A stretch of 64,000 nucleotides of DNA from Brachynemurus nebulosus (lineage: Eukaryota > Arthropoda > Insecta > Neuroptera > Myrmeleontidae): contig JAPWDM010000016.1 of the NCBI GenBank assembly GCA_035578155.1, positions 12,568,608 to 12,632,607 on the forward strand, in the 5' to 3' direction. The position numbers and the translations under genes were made by a program. Below, piece by piece: positions 10,526 through 22,175 of this stretch. Numbering within the stretch: the first letter of the stretch is position 1; each line of letters begins with the position of its first letter. The notes beneath the pieces were generated by a model. That model did not search any database and was not told the DNA's origin. It saw only the letters and a program-made list of their open reading frames with translations.

Positions 10526-11689
10526 CAGTTGATTTTGTTTCCACAGAGGAGTTGATTTTGTTTCCTTCAATCGGGATAAAACTATCCTACCGTAAGTAGG
10601 GACGACTTTGCTCCTAGGGAGGTAACTATGCTCCATAAATGAAGAAAGATTCAATTCTATCTAGGAGACAAACTAATTATTATTTCCGAATGGTTTTTGT
10701 ATTTTTGGCTACGTAGTACTACCTATTATAACTCTTATGAGAATGAATATTCTAGTTGCTATTTTTGATTGGGTTTGCAAAGCTTAAAGTTCAAAATTTG
10801 TATATCTTTATTTTTTCTAAAATTATTATTCAGAAAAATTATTATTTTGTTCTTAGAAGAAGAGATTATATGAAGGTATATGTGGTTTCTTTCTGTAGAG
10901 AAATTAGTTGTCTTTTGAATGATAACATCTAAATAGTAATTATCTCGACATTTATCAGTTTATCATCCATTATGATTTTAAGGTTATTTTTAAAGAAAAA
11001 ACGGGGTTACTTTGCGCCAGCTCAAAAATTGGTTACACTAGCTCAGAAAGTTTTTTTGAGGCATAAAGTAACTAATTTTTTGTAACAAACATTATTACAT
11101 TCTTATTATATGTTTGTAATCCTAGATTTTTCTTAAATATTTTAGCATAAGTTTCTTCAGTTTTTCATCATTGATGTTACTTGCAAATTTACCATGTTAA
11201 ATACTATTTATTGAACTCTATAAGTTTCAATTATTTTCTCTGGTTCAGAGAAAGAGAAATGAAGTCCTGTCAGTTTCCACTGGTCCTAAAAGGTGTTATG
11301 ATGTTTCTGAATGAGTTTTCTTTTGCAACAAATAATTTATTAATTAAAAATAAATTAATATATCAAGTGGCGCAAAGTATCCTGCTTCTATGGTAGACAT
11401 TACACCACTTTTTAAAAATTAATAAAAAAATACTTAACGGTATAAAAGGGATACGTGTAAGGTTGGAACAGTTTCTTGACTGTATAGGAATGTATCAAAG
11501 CCGGTTTAATCAGTTATTTTTCAAAAATTATATTTTTTACAAGAATATTTTGAAAAAAACTTCTGAAAGTGGAGCAAAGTCATCTCGTCTTACGGTATGT
11601 ATTATTATTGCTATTGCATTCACTATAAATTTTCATAAGCATTTCAACACATTTTTATAACATAACTAGCTCTGACTCCCAGCTTCGCC
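10526..11689. other. No gene seen
   Basis: AT-rich sequence inside the inverted structure. Short frames at 11181-11396 and 11463-11660 (+) have no family signature. A fragment of the module repeat is visible at 10560-10600 (TCAATCGGGATAAAACTAT). Confidence 0.4.
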
Positions 11690-12012
11690 CGCATTGAATT
11701 CGATTATCCCTCCTTGTTATATATCCCCCTTCTTCCCCCGGGAACGTTTAATCGGAATAAGACTATCCTATGTTAAAAAAAAATTTTTATCATACCTGTT
11801 CATAATAAATAGTTACTGTATATTAAAAATTTCATCAAATTCAGTTCAGTCATCCCACAGAAGCCTTTAATCAGGATAAGATTAGCCTATGCGTTAACTC
11901 AGGATTAATCATGTCTGTGTACTAAATTTAATCAAATTTGGTTTAATTATTTGGACATGATTTAATAATTTATTTTGTATCCCCTGGGAACCTTTAATCG
12001 GGATAAAACTAT
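11690..12012 (-). repeat. Inverted copy of the 9.2-9.6 kb modules
   Basis: Read on the minus strand it repeats 9225-9560: GTATAGTTTTATCCCGATTA, then ATTATTTAGACATG-like and AATTTGATTAAATTTAGTAC words, then GCGGGCG at the far end. It abuts directly on the truncated TTAA MITE. Confidence 0.6.
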
Positions 12013-12085
12013 ACATTCTTCAGTTAAATTTTTTCTAAAAATTAGTATCACGAGCTGAGTTCGTCATTAGTCCTAAAGGGGTTAA
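12013..12085 (+). mobile_element. Truncated right end of the TTAA MITE family
   Basis: Matches about 6387-6459: CAGTTAAATTTTTTCTAAAA, then CGAGCTGAG, then TCCTAAAGGGGTTAA. The left two thirds are missing at the junction with the module repeat. Confidence 0.7.
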
Positions 12086-12220
12086 TTACCTAAATGACGG
12101 TGGGGATATTCCATATAAAAGATGAAAAACAAATATTCGCACATTAGTTATTATTTGTGGTCAATCAGTTGAAGATAAAACTAGTTTAACAACCAATCTG
12201 TATAATTTTGTCATCGATAT

Positions 12221-12893
12221 AGTCCAAGCAAATTACTGATTAAAACCTTGTTTTTTGACAAAATTAGTACCTGAAAGGGAAGATATGGAAAAGATAGGAA
12301 AAATTCCGTAGAATTCGATGAACTATTTTTAAACAGCTGAATCATTTGGGAAATTCCTCAAAATGGCGGCCAAAGATGGCCAAAAACAGTTTTTTCGGTT
12401 TAAAAAAAAAACCAGACTTTGCACAAAAAAAAGTTTCATACAGAAGTTGTAGAACAATTAAATACCAGTAGAATGAGACCAATTTAATGCAAATTGGTGT
12501 ATAAATAAATTAGTTATCGCAAGAAAACTGCGAAAAATCGAGATTTTTTCAATTGCTGATATCTTAAAGGAAAAACATATCTTTTTTATAAAACTTGGTG
12601 AAAGTGTAGTTCTTTCCAGGTGGAATAGGAACGTTTTTAAAAAATCGTAAAATATTGGGTAAATTCTCCAAAATTCAATTTTTTCGAAAAAAATACGTTT
12701 CCGTAAAATTCGATTTAACCAGGTTCTCGGTCACCTACAGGCACGTTTATGGGCTTAAAATGTTCCTAAAAGGTTATACTAACGTATGCAATATGTGCGC
12801 TTATCGTTATATAATTAGAAATACATAAAAAAAATAAGCGAAAGGTTAATAAATTTTTTGGAATCCAGAAAACTTTGATTTTTTTTTTATAAT
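12221..12893 (+). repeat. Left inverted arm
   Basis: Pairs with 14256-14922. A few indels separate the two arms (for example near 12236-12255 and 12860-12893). Confidence 0.75.
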
Positions 12894-13059
12894 TGAACAT
12901 TTTATCAAAATTGCATTACTAAGCGTCGTAAAAAGAACACTTTTGTGTGTTGGGACCGGTTATAGGGGGAAAGAAGACTGCAACTCGACGGTTACACTTG
13001 ACGTACCACAGTAATGAACGCCATGAACGCCAAGAAGATACAGTATCACCTGAAAATAG

Positions 13060-14045
13060 TTAATATATTTTTCGCCTCTTTATAAACGGTTGCTCCTCTT
13101 CATTATTGTCATTTAATAATCTTTCTGCAGTGTCATCACTATCATCACCATCATCACCGATAGTTTCATCATGGTCTTCTGTCTCATATTCTGCAGTATT
13201 TGGGTCATCCATATCATCGTTGATTTCCGGAACCACAGTCTTATGTTCTTCAATATTTGAACAACTATTATTATTACAATGTAAACACATATTAGAACAT
13301 TTCAATCCATGCTTTTTACAGCCACAACTGATAGTTTTGCAACCACTTTCGCATCTACACGCTATTTTTTTGACGATATCTTCAGGAATCAGTACTTCAG
13401 AGCTATAAATAGGTTATAAAGTATTGTTAATGGTTTTCCACCCCCATTTTTCGGGATCAAGCGCATTTTCAAGCCAGGTTTGCAATTGCAAATAAGTTCG
13501 ATAACCATATTGAGCTGGAGCACTTTCCGTTGGGGGGAGGCTTCCTAAATGAAAAGATGACTTCAATGTTGATCTTTGAAATTGTTTGAATCTCAGTTCA
13601 TTCAGACGACCAGTTACCTTTTTAGGCGAATACAAAGTTGCAATTATGTCACAACCAATTTTTTCAATATGTTTGTGTTGTACTTTCGTTTCGTAAAAAA
13701 TATCCAACTTCTGTAGAGTACCTTTTTGTTCGTTAAAAATTTTTAATATTTTATTTTTGACTTTTTTGAAAAAGTATGATGTTGTGTCACATCCTGTCAT
13801 TATGTAAAATAAGCCAACGTATTTCTTTAAATCGGGATACTTAAAACTGTTACAATTGTACACTTTCTCGCTTTCTTGCCCCTTTCCAGGTTTACAGAAA
13901 TATATATTTTTATTTGATGGTGCTAATTACGTCAATAATACTAGAAGATCTGTGTCTTCACCAACTACTTTCACAATTAGATGTTCTACGAAGCTAATAT
14001 ATGTATTGATAATAGCACTTAAAATAGCGTTAATATAAGTTTCTT
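13060..14045 (-). pseudogene. Relic of a GEDTD / TGCDTTS / CXC-like protein
   Basis: Read from high to low coordinates, one frame stays aligned for about 330 codons with only two in-frame stops (13927-13929 and 13414-13416) and no shift. In order: EHLIVKVVGEDTDLLVLL, an acidic motif like that of PIN/XPG-FEN nucleases; KNIYFCKPGKG; GLFYIMTGCDTTSYFF; LGSLPPTESAPAQYG; a Trp-Gly-Trp segment; a cysteine cluster CRCESGCKTISCGCKK followed by CSNMCLHC, like tesmin/TSO1 CXC zinc-binding repeats; and an acidic tail ending KRRKIY. TGCDTTS proteins with CXC tails are multicopy and unnamed in arthropods. A FEN-like nuclease role is my inference (GEDTD plus GCD, as in the metal site and helix-hairpin region). 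The N-terminal third is missing. Confidence 0.7.
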
Positions 14046-14255
14046 TTTATAGCGCCCACTAAGATTTAGTTTACAGAAAAGAATACGTGGTCAATGATTG
14101 TAAACAATAAATTTTTATATTGAACTGTAAGTCGTTAATTAGAATGATAAAAATGTAACCCTTAATATAAAAAAGTAAAAGATGAGCAGTTTTTGAAAAA
14201 AAAAAACTAATTTAAGCTCCAAGGAGTTATATATACCTAAAAGTTATAAAAGATA

Positions 14256-14922
14256 AATTATAAAAAAAAAATCAAAGTTTTCTGGATTCCAAAAAATTTA
14301 TTAACCTTTCGCTTGTTTTTTTTTTATGTATTTCTAATTATTTAACGATAAGCGCACATATTGCATACGTTAGTATAACCTTTTAGGAACATTTTAAGCC
14401 CATAAACGTGCCTGTAGGTGACCGAGAACCTGGTTAAATCGAATTTTACGGAAACGTATTTTTTTCGAAAAAATTGAATTTTGGGAGAATTTACCCAATA
14501 TTTTACGATTTTTTAAAAACGTTCCTATTCCACCTGGAAAGAACTACACTTTCACCAAGTTTTATAAAAAAGATATGTTTTTCCTTTAAGATATCAGCAA
14601 TTGAAAAAATCTCGATTTTTCGCAGTTTTCTTGCGATAACTAATTTATTTATACACCAATTTGCATTAAATTGGTCTCATTCTACTGGTATTTAATTGTT
14701 CTACAACTTCTGTATGAAACTTTTTTTTGTACAAAGTCTGGTTTTTTTTTAAAACCGAAAAAACTGTTTTTGGCCATCTTTGGCCGCCATTTTGAGGAAT
14801 TTCCCAAATGATTCAGCTGTTTAAAAATAGTTCATCGAATTCTATGGAATTTTTCCTATCTTTTCCATATCTTCCCTTTCAGGTACTAATTTTGTCACGT
14901 AAAAATTTAATTTGCTTGGACT
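14256..14922 (-). repeat. Right inverted arm
   Basis: Reverse complement of 12221-12893. An open frame at 14474-14695 is only a shadow in the arm. Confidence 0.75.
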
Positions 14923-14940
14923 AATATGGAAGTGTGGGAA

Positions 14941-15102
14941 ATGGTAAGTGAAAAAGTCAAACCTATGTTAACTGTAAATAATTATAAATATAATTTTCAT
15001 AAGAATATAAAAACATTTAAATTAAGGCATAAAAAAGTGTATTGCAAGGTAGTTAATTTGCGCAAGGAATTTGTAGAGGAAAAAATATCATTATTGAAAT
15101 AA
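14941..15102 (+). other. Possible FLYWCH-like coding fragment (53 codons)
   Basis: ATG opens a short frame: MVSEKVKPMLTVNNYKYNFH, then KNIKTFKLRHKKVYCKVVNL, then RKEFVEEKISLLK. The spacing 'NNYKYNFHKN...YCKVV' recalls the FLYWCH zinc-binding fold (GYxYxxHK...CxA) used by some insect Mutator-like transposons. The WxC core is not intact, so a functional domain is unlikely. It sits just outside the long-TIR element and ends within the 124-bp tandem repeat. Confidence 0.25.
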
Positions 15103-15300
15103 TATGTAATAAGTAGATTTGACTTTGTAAAATTTACGTCATATAAATTTACACCAAATTTATAATGTATCTAATATTAATTTGCGCAAGGAATTTGTAG
15201 AGGAAGAAATATCATTATTGAAACAAAATGTAATAAGTAGATTCGATTTTGTAAAATTTATGTAATATAAATTTACACCAAATTTATAATGTATTTAATA
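15053..15300 (+). repeat. Tandem duplication, two 124-bp units
   Basis: TTAATTTGCGCAAGGAATTT starts both units (15053 and 15177), and both end ACACCAAATTTATAATGTAT. They differ at only a handful of positions. Confidence 0.85.
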
Positions 15301-15407
15301 TTAAGTTAAAAAACACAAATAAAAACATTCTTATTTTGCTGTTTAATTTGTATAATTTCTCTATCTTTGGATTCTTAGAATGAACCTTAATCGCATTAGC
15401 ATATAGT

Positions 15408-15973
15408 TACGGGAGCGAACTAGTATACGGTCTAGACGGGAGCGAACTAGAATACAACCCTTCAGGGTTATCTGACCGCGGGAGCGAAGTAGTATACGGT
15501 CACGGGAGCGAACTTAGTATACGACCCTTCAGGGTTATCTGACCGCGGGAGCGAAGTAGTGTGCGCCGCAATTTATGTATATAGTTACGGGAGCGAACTA
15601 GTATACTACCCTTCAGGGTTAACTGACCACGGGAGCGAACTAGTGTGCGCCGTAATTTACAATTATATGTAACATTGAATAATTAAACATTAGGACGATT
15701 GCAAAAAGTGCATCAACCGATTGACACTTTAATCTATTTATGAAGGGTGCCACGGCGCACACTAGTTCGCTCCCGCGGTAAGATAACCCTGAAGGGTCGT
15801 ATACTAGTTCGCTCCCGTGATCGTATACCGCGGGAGCGAACGAACCTACGACCCTTTTTCAAGATAAGATTAAAATCTGACCGCGGGAGCGAACTAGTAT
15901 GCAACCCGGGAGCAAACTAACCTACGACCCATTTTCAAGACAAGATTAAAATCTGATCGCGGGAGCGAACTAG
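15408..15973. repeat. GC-rich array of 13 GGGAGCGAAC motifs
   Basis: GGGAGCGAAC or a one-base variant (GAAGT, CAAAC), usually followed by TAGTATAC or TAGTGTGC, occurs on the plus strand at about 15411, 15438, 15479, 15504, 15547, 15589, 15631, 15832, 15885, 15908 and 15961, and inverted at 15765 and 15807. Between motifs, ACCCTTCAGGGTT forms small hairpins and CTGACCGCG recurs. The two inverted copies face the plus copies across a motif-free gap (15660-15750), so the whole can fold. Spacing is irregular and there is no spacer diversity. Clustered subterminal protein-binding sites of a transposon are the likeliest reading. Confidence 0.75.
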
Positions 15974-16898
15974 TATGTACCCATAAATTATATTCGTTTA
16001 AATGATTTGAAAAATAAAATCTAACGAGGTTGTGTCGCATGCAACATTTTGTTCATTCGTATCGGACATTTGTTTACCTTGGTGATGCGACGCTTCAACT
16101 TTAAAACACTCTCGTTGAGCCTAGTAACGTTGAGTGTCGAGTATCCAGGCTTTATTTTGGATTCTTCATCTCTTGGTTTTTCACCCTCTGTTCGTTTTCT
16201 ATTTTATTTATTATTTATTGTAACTATAGTATTTTCCCATTTTCATTTTTTTTTTTAATTTTATATTTCAAAGCGTATTTCTAAATGAAGACTATAACAG
16301 TACTGACTATTAAAATTTTGCTTCAAAACTATTTTAATGCAAGTCGGAGTTACGTTAATTTAAAGGGCACCGTTATGTATATTTCTATAGTGTTGAAACT
16401 TGCACTCCAATTACATGATTTTTTTCCTCTTTCGAATATTAATAACTTCCATCTTACCACTCCTTTTTAAATTAACACTTTTTAGGACTTTTCTGAAAAT
16501 TTTCGGAACACTTAGTTTATGGTGTTAAATCCATCTAATTGTCCGCCCGTCACAACCCGCACTCCTATAATACCAACATCTGTCGACTTACGAACATGAA
16601 ATTTTGAATTTATATGTTACAGACAAAGATCTCAATAATATATAGCAAAAATGTTTTTAATTTCTGGAACTACTCTCTCGTATTGAAAACTGGAGATTAA
16701 ACTTTTTCTCCATGCATCACATCATGTGGGATTAAAATTATTTTAATTAGATCATCTTGATAACTTTCGAACACATAGGCAACAAAATCATCGAAAATTC
16801 AAAAGGAAATTTGTAAGAGAGAAAATGAAATTGCATCGAAGTATGTTTCGGTATTATGGGAACCAAATTATCACGAAATTGACTCTCAAGTAATATAC
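15974..16898. other. No gene seen
   Basis: Frames at 16049-16258 and 16285-16470 (+) have no domain signature and end in T-rich tracts. Confidence 0.4.
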
Positions 16899-16906
16899 AT
16901 GTACAT

Positions 16907-17608
16907 TAGAGATGTCAATTTTAAATCGATTCATGAATCGATTATTAAAAGTAAGAGATCGACAACCGATTTTTTTGTTACTTTTTTCCCGTTGTGATAA
17001 CAATGGGTAAAACTCCCCATGTAGCTATACTCGTATGTATAACTATATACGCATTATCTTTCCTAATTAGTTCCAGTAGTATCCAATGTGCCAATAGCCA
17101 ATATGTATACCATATAACCATATAACATATATGTACCTACCATATGTACTATGTGTACTACTATGAAGACCATGAATACAAAAAGAAAGGAAGACCACCC
17201 ATGTTCCAAGTGATTCCTCTCCTACAAAAGGACTTACATATTTAGAAAACGTTTTTTTGTCAGTTTGTTTGAAATTTTTAAATAAACTTGGTTCATTCCG
17301 TGATATTTGTTCTATATATTCAGTTGCATCATTCCAACTTTTTCCTACTTTCACCAATCCACGTTAGCTCATCGCCTTTACAAGTATAATATAAAACGTT
17401 TTTACATAGTATACCTTCCATGTACTATCAATTAAATTCCTTAACAAACTATCAGTTAATTTTTTTTTAAACTTTTCAAAATTTCGATTTTTTAGATCGA
17501 TCTTACAGAATCGATTTTTTTTAGTCGATATTTTTTTGGATCGATTTTTTAATTTCGATTTAAATCGATCCAAAAATCGATCTTTTTTTTGGAGAATCGA
17601 CATCTCTA
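16907..17608. mobile_element. hAT-type non-autonomous element, copy 1 (702 bp)
   Basis: It begins TAGAGATGTC and ends GACATCTCTA, a perfect 10-bp inverted end. The 8-bp target duplication ATGTACAT flanks it exactly (16899-16906 and 17609-17616), the hallmark of hAT transposons. Multiple ATCGATTT and AAATCGAT subterminal repeats crowd both ends. An inner minus-strand frame (17067-17357; SWNDATEYIEQISRNEPSLF) may be a fragment of the parental gene, but it matches no domain I recognise. A second copy is at 38081-38777. Confidence 0.9.
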
Positions 17609-17616
17609 ATGTACAT

Positions 17617-19260
17617 ACAACAACCGTTGTATACATGTACAAACAACTTGCTAAATATATTTGTATATTTTTATGATAAATCGTAAAAACTGTACTTAAT
17701 TGCATTTTTATAATGAATTCCGTGAAAAGCTCTAACCACTGAGAAATTCAAACTTAATGGTTGTCCGCATATACCAAATCTTTTTGTAACATAATATACA
17801 TATAGATCAAGTATGATTTCCAGATTTTGAAACGATTCTACTTCGAAAATAGGATTCGTTTATACTTATGGGGAAAGATAATTGCGGAAATAAATCTGAA
17901 AAATAAAAACTTGGTTTTGCAACAATAAGACACAATATTTAATGTTATTATTCTTTTTTAATTTAGATTTGATCATTTTTTTCTTTATAAAATAATTACA
18001 AACATATTTGTTGATCACAATTGTCTTAGTTTTCTCCTTTTTTCTTTTTTGAAAAAAATTACATTCACAAAAAACAATGCTATTTACACATATATACATA
18101 TAAAAACAGAGAATATCCCACTACTCTTACTTATCTATAAAACTATAAATAATAATCAATAATAAACAAATTTTTTTCCTATGGCACCTAATTCCATTCT
18201 AAATTAATTGTTTACATATACACAAAACTATATACAGATTTCTAAGCGTAATTTTTATGGAGCAAAATACATACAGATCAATTAATTGAGTAATTAAATT
18301 TTAAGACTAATCTTTCTTTGTGATTTTTAATAAAATAAAAAATATTACATAATGATTAAATAATTCTGAAGTGAATATTTAAAGAAACATTATTGTAAAA
18401 TATTTTCTTCTGAAAAATTACTGTTAGAGAACAGTTACATAATAGTATTGTATAAAGAAGCCAGATACTTCAAAAATAATACATAAGTTCATAGGAGTTC
18501 ACAAATGACGTAAACACTAGTAATAATCAATTTGAGACTCTTTATTAACAGATAAATAGGGTAAGTTCAGAAATAAAAAATTTCATCACATCGGTGCAAT
18601 ATCGTTACTTCTTTATTGTTTTTTAACACAATATTATGCAATGTTGGTGAAATTCTGAGATCTGAAATTTTTAAACGAAGAGCGGCATTACCCAGTATTA
18701 ACTTTAAATACTTTATAACCCAACGTAATATTCACATACATTATATATGAATTTGAGCACCGTACATTTCATAATTAATAATATATATTATCTATAGTAC
18801 TTTATTGCATCACAGGCATTACCGAATACCTTGATACGTTATTTACTCAGTTCTGGCGCATCAAACATAGACGCGATGCAAAATTGAACTTTTGATTTTA
18901 CATCACGAAAATAATGATGCATTTTTGAACTTACCATAATTATGTGACAAAAAAAGTCAAATAATTTAGAATATTTTTTTTTTTAAATAATATTTCAAAT
19001 TGCAGAATCTCCCTATGGATTTTTTCCCCTATTTATTTATTTATTTTTGATAATCGGCAACTATTTTTAACGTAAATCTACTGAATTCGAAATAAACAGA
19101 TTTTAAAAAGAAACTAGCCATACGATTTTACTGATATTATTATGGATACGGTAAAAGGATACATGTGTTAATATTTTTAACAAGCTAAAAATTTTAAGAA
19201 AATTATCTTCACTGTCGGATATTTGTATGAAAAAGCAAAGTAAGTCAATCAATTTATTTC
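17617..19260. other. Intergenic, nothing recognised
   Basis: 1.6 kb of AT-rich DNA. Lys-rich frames at 17866-18099 (-) come from A/T runs. No repeat boundary was recognised. Confidence 0.4.
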
Positions 19261-19264
19261 GATG

Positions 19265-19656
<392 letters not shown>

Positions 19657-19659
19657 TAT

Positions 19660-21030
19660 AACAATAAAATAACCAATTTACAAATAAATTTTATATTTCA
19701 GAATATGTTTCAATATCCGACTCAATATACCAATTTTAAGTCAAAAATCGCGTGCATGTTTTTAAAATTAATATTTTCAAAATTAATAAAATTTGATTTC
19801 TTAGTCAATTTTAATAAAAAAAACTATGAAATAACTTATATAATGAATCCTGAATTTATTTTAATTCTATGAATGTGACAAAAATTTATGTAAAAATAAA
19901 TAACAATACTAAGATCGTCAAGACAAATATACGTCATTTGTTCATCTGCTCATTATCAAGTCATTTGTTATCTGCTCATTACAAATTGTTAAAAAATGTT
20001 GTTATTGTTATATTGTAGATGTATGTTCTTGAAAATGGCGCCAACTGTGCCGAAATATATTGAACAACGAAATAAATTTCTCTTATGGAATTTATTGGAA
20101 AATTTTAATTTAATTTTTATACAAATCCTGTAATCCTCATCACTTTGGGTAGCGGTCAAAACGAAAAAGAAAAAAATCTTTCCAAATATTTATTGAAAAT
20201 CATAAAGTAACGCCATTTTTTATTCGAAGGGGAAAGACACTTTCTTGTTATATAGATAAACCAAATATTAGAAGAAAAATCTTAAAATTATGGAGATCAC
20301 ATTGAAAACATTTTTAGGTTACAGTATAACCTGAATTAATTAAACAGAATTATTATTCTATTAAATAATTTCTTCCTCATAATTATTAAAAATCAAAATT
20401 TTATTATGATGATTTTAAAATAATAAATAATAAAATCAATTTACACAATATGTCCAAAAGAAATGTTATAGTTTGTTCATTAAAATTTTGAATTAACAAC
20501 TGATTTTAACACCTGAAATGTGTGTAATGGTAATCATTAATTCATTAACTTGTATCATAAAAATAGACCTCAATCAGTTAGTATACAAGTTAGAATCAGT
20601 TCAATCAGTAATAAGTTGTTTACATTGAATGATAAGTAATAAGAAATAAGTAAACCAAATAGAAGTGGTTACATACTAGCTGTACACGCCAGCTGGTTAG
20701 AAACCATAAAGGCCATAAAACGCAGAGAAAGAATACTATTTTATACTATAATAATATGTAGTACGGTTTTTGTTGTTAAAAACCTGAATTCTTTTTTATA
20801 GGAATTCGGTGCAAATAACCATTCTTATTTGATTTACTTACAATCAGTATCTGACACATACATTGGCTATGTAAAAAAGAAAAAAAGTGTAACGATTTAA
20901 ATATGATGGTTATTCTAAGTGGACAGAATTTACATTATTGCCAGATTTTTTTAATCGAATGCAATTCTTGCTTCCAGATTAATCATTTGAAATATTTATA
21001 TATTATTTATTAAATAGGAACTCCTCAATG
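19660..21030. other. No gene seen; downstream of the bHLH gene
   Basis: AT-rich DNA beyond the 3' end of the minus-strand bHLH gene. No ORF or repeat boundary was identified. Confidence 0.4.
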
Positions 21031-21036
21031 TTTATT
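21031..21036 (-). terminator. Poly(A) signal of the bHLH gene
   Basis: AATAAA on the minus strand about 60 bases after the TAA stop; a second lies at 21006-21011. The 3' UTR may therefore be short. Confidence 0.45.
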
Positions 21037-21093
21037 TAGCTATGAGATTCCCGTAAAATGGCCATGATTTCAATAAACGATTGACAAAAAGAA

Positions 21094-22167
21094 TTAATCT
21101 TCCCGTTTTTTTCGTAGTTTACCTTCCGTTTGTATTGTTCGACTGACAAGATCTACACAATTAGCTAACGATGGTTCACTTTGATCGGCACTATAATCAT
21201 AACCGGCCACACGGGACAATGTCAAAATGTATGAACACGCAATTCGTAACACAGACAATTTTGATAGTTTCTGATTATGAGAATAAGCGGGTATGGCACG
21301 ACGTAAGGTGTCGAAGGCGGCACTAATTGTATGGACGCGTGTTCGTTCGCGTGCATTCGCTTCAATTCGACGTTCACGCGTCATATTTTTATAGTTTCGA
21401 TGTTCTCTTTGGGACTGTCCTCCACTAGTGGTGGTTGTTAAGCTACTTGATTTTGGAAGATGGTGAACTGAGGTTGAAGATGTGGTTGCAGGAGCTTTGA
21501 GTAAGGTGTCAACATTAAATTTCGCTGACATATGTTCTAAGGATGCTGTGGATGATGGTCGGATGGCGGGATGTGGAGGTACTCTGTGATGAGCAGTGGT
21601 TAATGGTAATGAGATATTTGATGCGGGATAGCGTGCGAAATCTTTGGGTCGTATGGTTGTTGGTCGTATCCCTGGATCAGGTTGTTGACTTGATATTCGC
21701 TCTGTAATTGATGGTATATTGTTGGAAGACTGTAGCGTCGAGGGATACTTGCTGCTGAGATCTTTCTCTTCCTTTACAAGTGACAATGGTTCTTCTTGCG
21801 CTGACTCAATTTGTGGCGGTGGAAATTGATATCCGTACACAGGATGATACGTAGACGGCGGCGGGGGTGAAATATTGCTGTTATTATCTTTTGCGCAGTT
21901 GGAACTATTACTCCATGGTCGAAACGGATTTGAGTTTGTAATTTGTTCGTCATGTAGGAGATCGCGGCGAATGCGCTTCTTTAACGGACCAATTTCATTG
22001 AGTGGAACTTTGCGGGGCTCCGCACATTTCCGTTTATTTTTGTTTCTTGGTGATATCGGTGTAACTTTAACTTCAATACTATCTTCACTTCCATCCGTTG
22101 GTGAATGAACATCGTCCACATCTAGATCGTCTTCACCGGAACAGAAACCCGCATCTTTTTCCGACAT
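21094..22167 (-). CDS. net: bHLH transcription factor, Net/ATOH8 family
   Basis: A single 357-codon exon. Residues 1-35 are acidic; about 40-80 hold basic patches (NKNKRKCAEPRK, KKRIRR) that may act as a nuclear localisation signal; 80-255 are low-complexity Ser/Thr/Pro; the bHLH is at about 264-322. Its basic region RRIEANARERTRVHTISAAF binds E-boxes, and the HLH contains KLSKLSVLRIACSYILTLSR. The C-tail DYSADQSEP...TIQTEGK is the block conserved in Drosophila Net and vertebrate ATOH8. Net restricts wing-vein fate in flies, as a nuclear regulator dimerising with other bHLH proteins; this role is from family knowledge. ATG at 22167 is chosen because a splice acceptor lies eight bases upstream and the acidic start fits. 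No stop or shift is seen; the gene looks functional. Confidence 0.92.
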   Translation of the reverse strand: MSEKDAGFCSGEDDLDVDDVHSPTDGSEDSIEVKVTPISPRNKNKRKCAEPRKVPLNEIGPLKKRIRRDLLHDEQITNSNPFRPWSNSSNCAKDNNSNISPPPPSTYHPVYGYQFPPPQIESAQEEPLSLVKEEKDLSSKYPSTLQSSNNIPSITERISSQQPDPGIRPTTIRPKDFARYPASNISLPLTTAHHRVPPHPAIRPSSTASLEHMSAKFNVDTLLKAPATTSSTSVHHLPKSSSLTTTTSGGQSQREHRNYKNMTRERRIEANARERTRVHTISAAFDTLRRAIPAYSHNQKLSKLSVLRIACSYILTLSRVAGYDYSADQSEPSLANCVDLVSRTIQTEGKLRKKRED

Positions 22168-22175
22168 TACGGATC

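Larger units (their letters stand above)
12221..14922. mobile_element. 2.7 kb element with about 670-bp inverted ends and a decayed gene
   Basis: The left arm (12221-12893) and right arm (14256-14922) are inverted copies of about 670 bp. Both start AGTCCAAGCAAATTA at the outer edge and run through matching words such as ATGGCGGCCAAAGATGGCC, GCAAATTGGTGTATAAATAA, CACCTACAGGCACGTTTATG and CGCTTATCGTTAT. The inner edges meet at TTTTCTGGATTCC. Identity between arms is high, so the copy is not very old. A minus-strand relic at 13060-14045 fills the middle. Target duplication is unclear: the flanks are GATAT on the left and AATAT on the right. Long inverted ends around one gene is transposon architecture, but no standard transposase is present. 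Confidence 0.75.

Noticed and set aside
13106..13408. Ser-rich 100-codon plus-strand frame
   Set aside because: Antisense shadow of the acidic tail of the minus-strand relic.
15408..15973. CRISPR-like array
   Set aside because: Motifs are short, irregularly spaced and in both orientations, with repeated rather than unique sequence between them; the DNA is also eukaryotic.
21875..22108. 77-codon plus-strand frame
   Set aside because: Antisense shadow of the bHLH coding exon.
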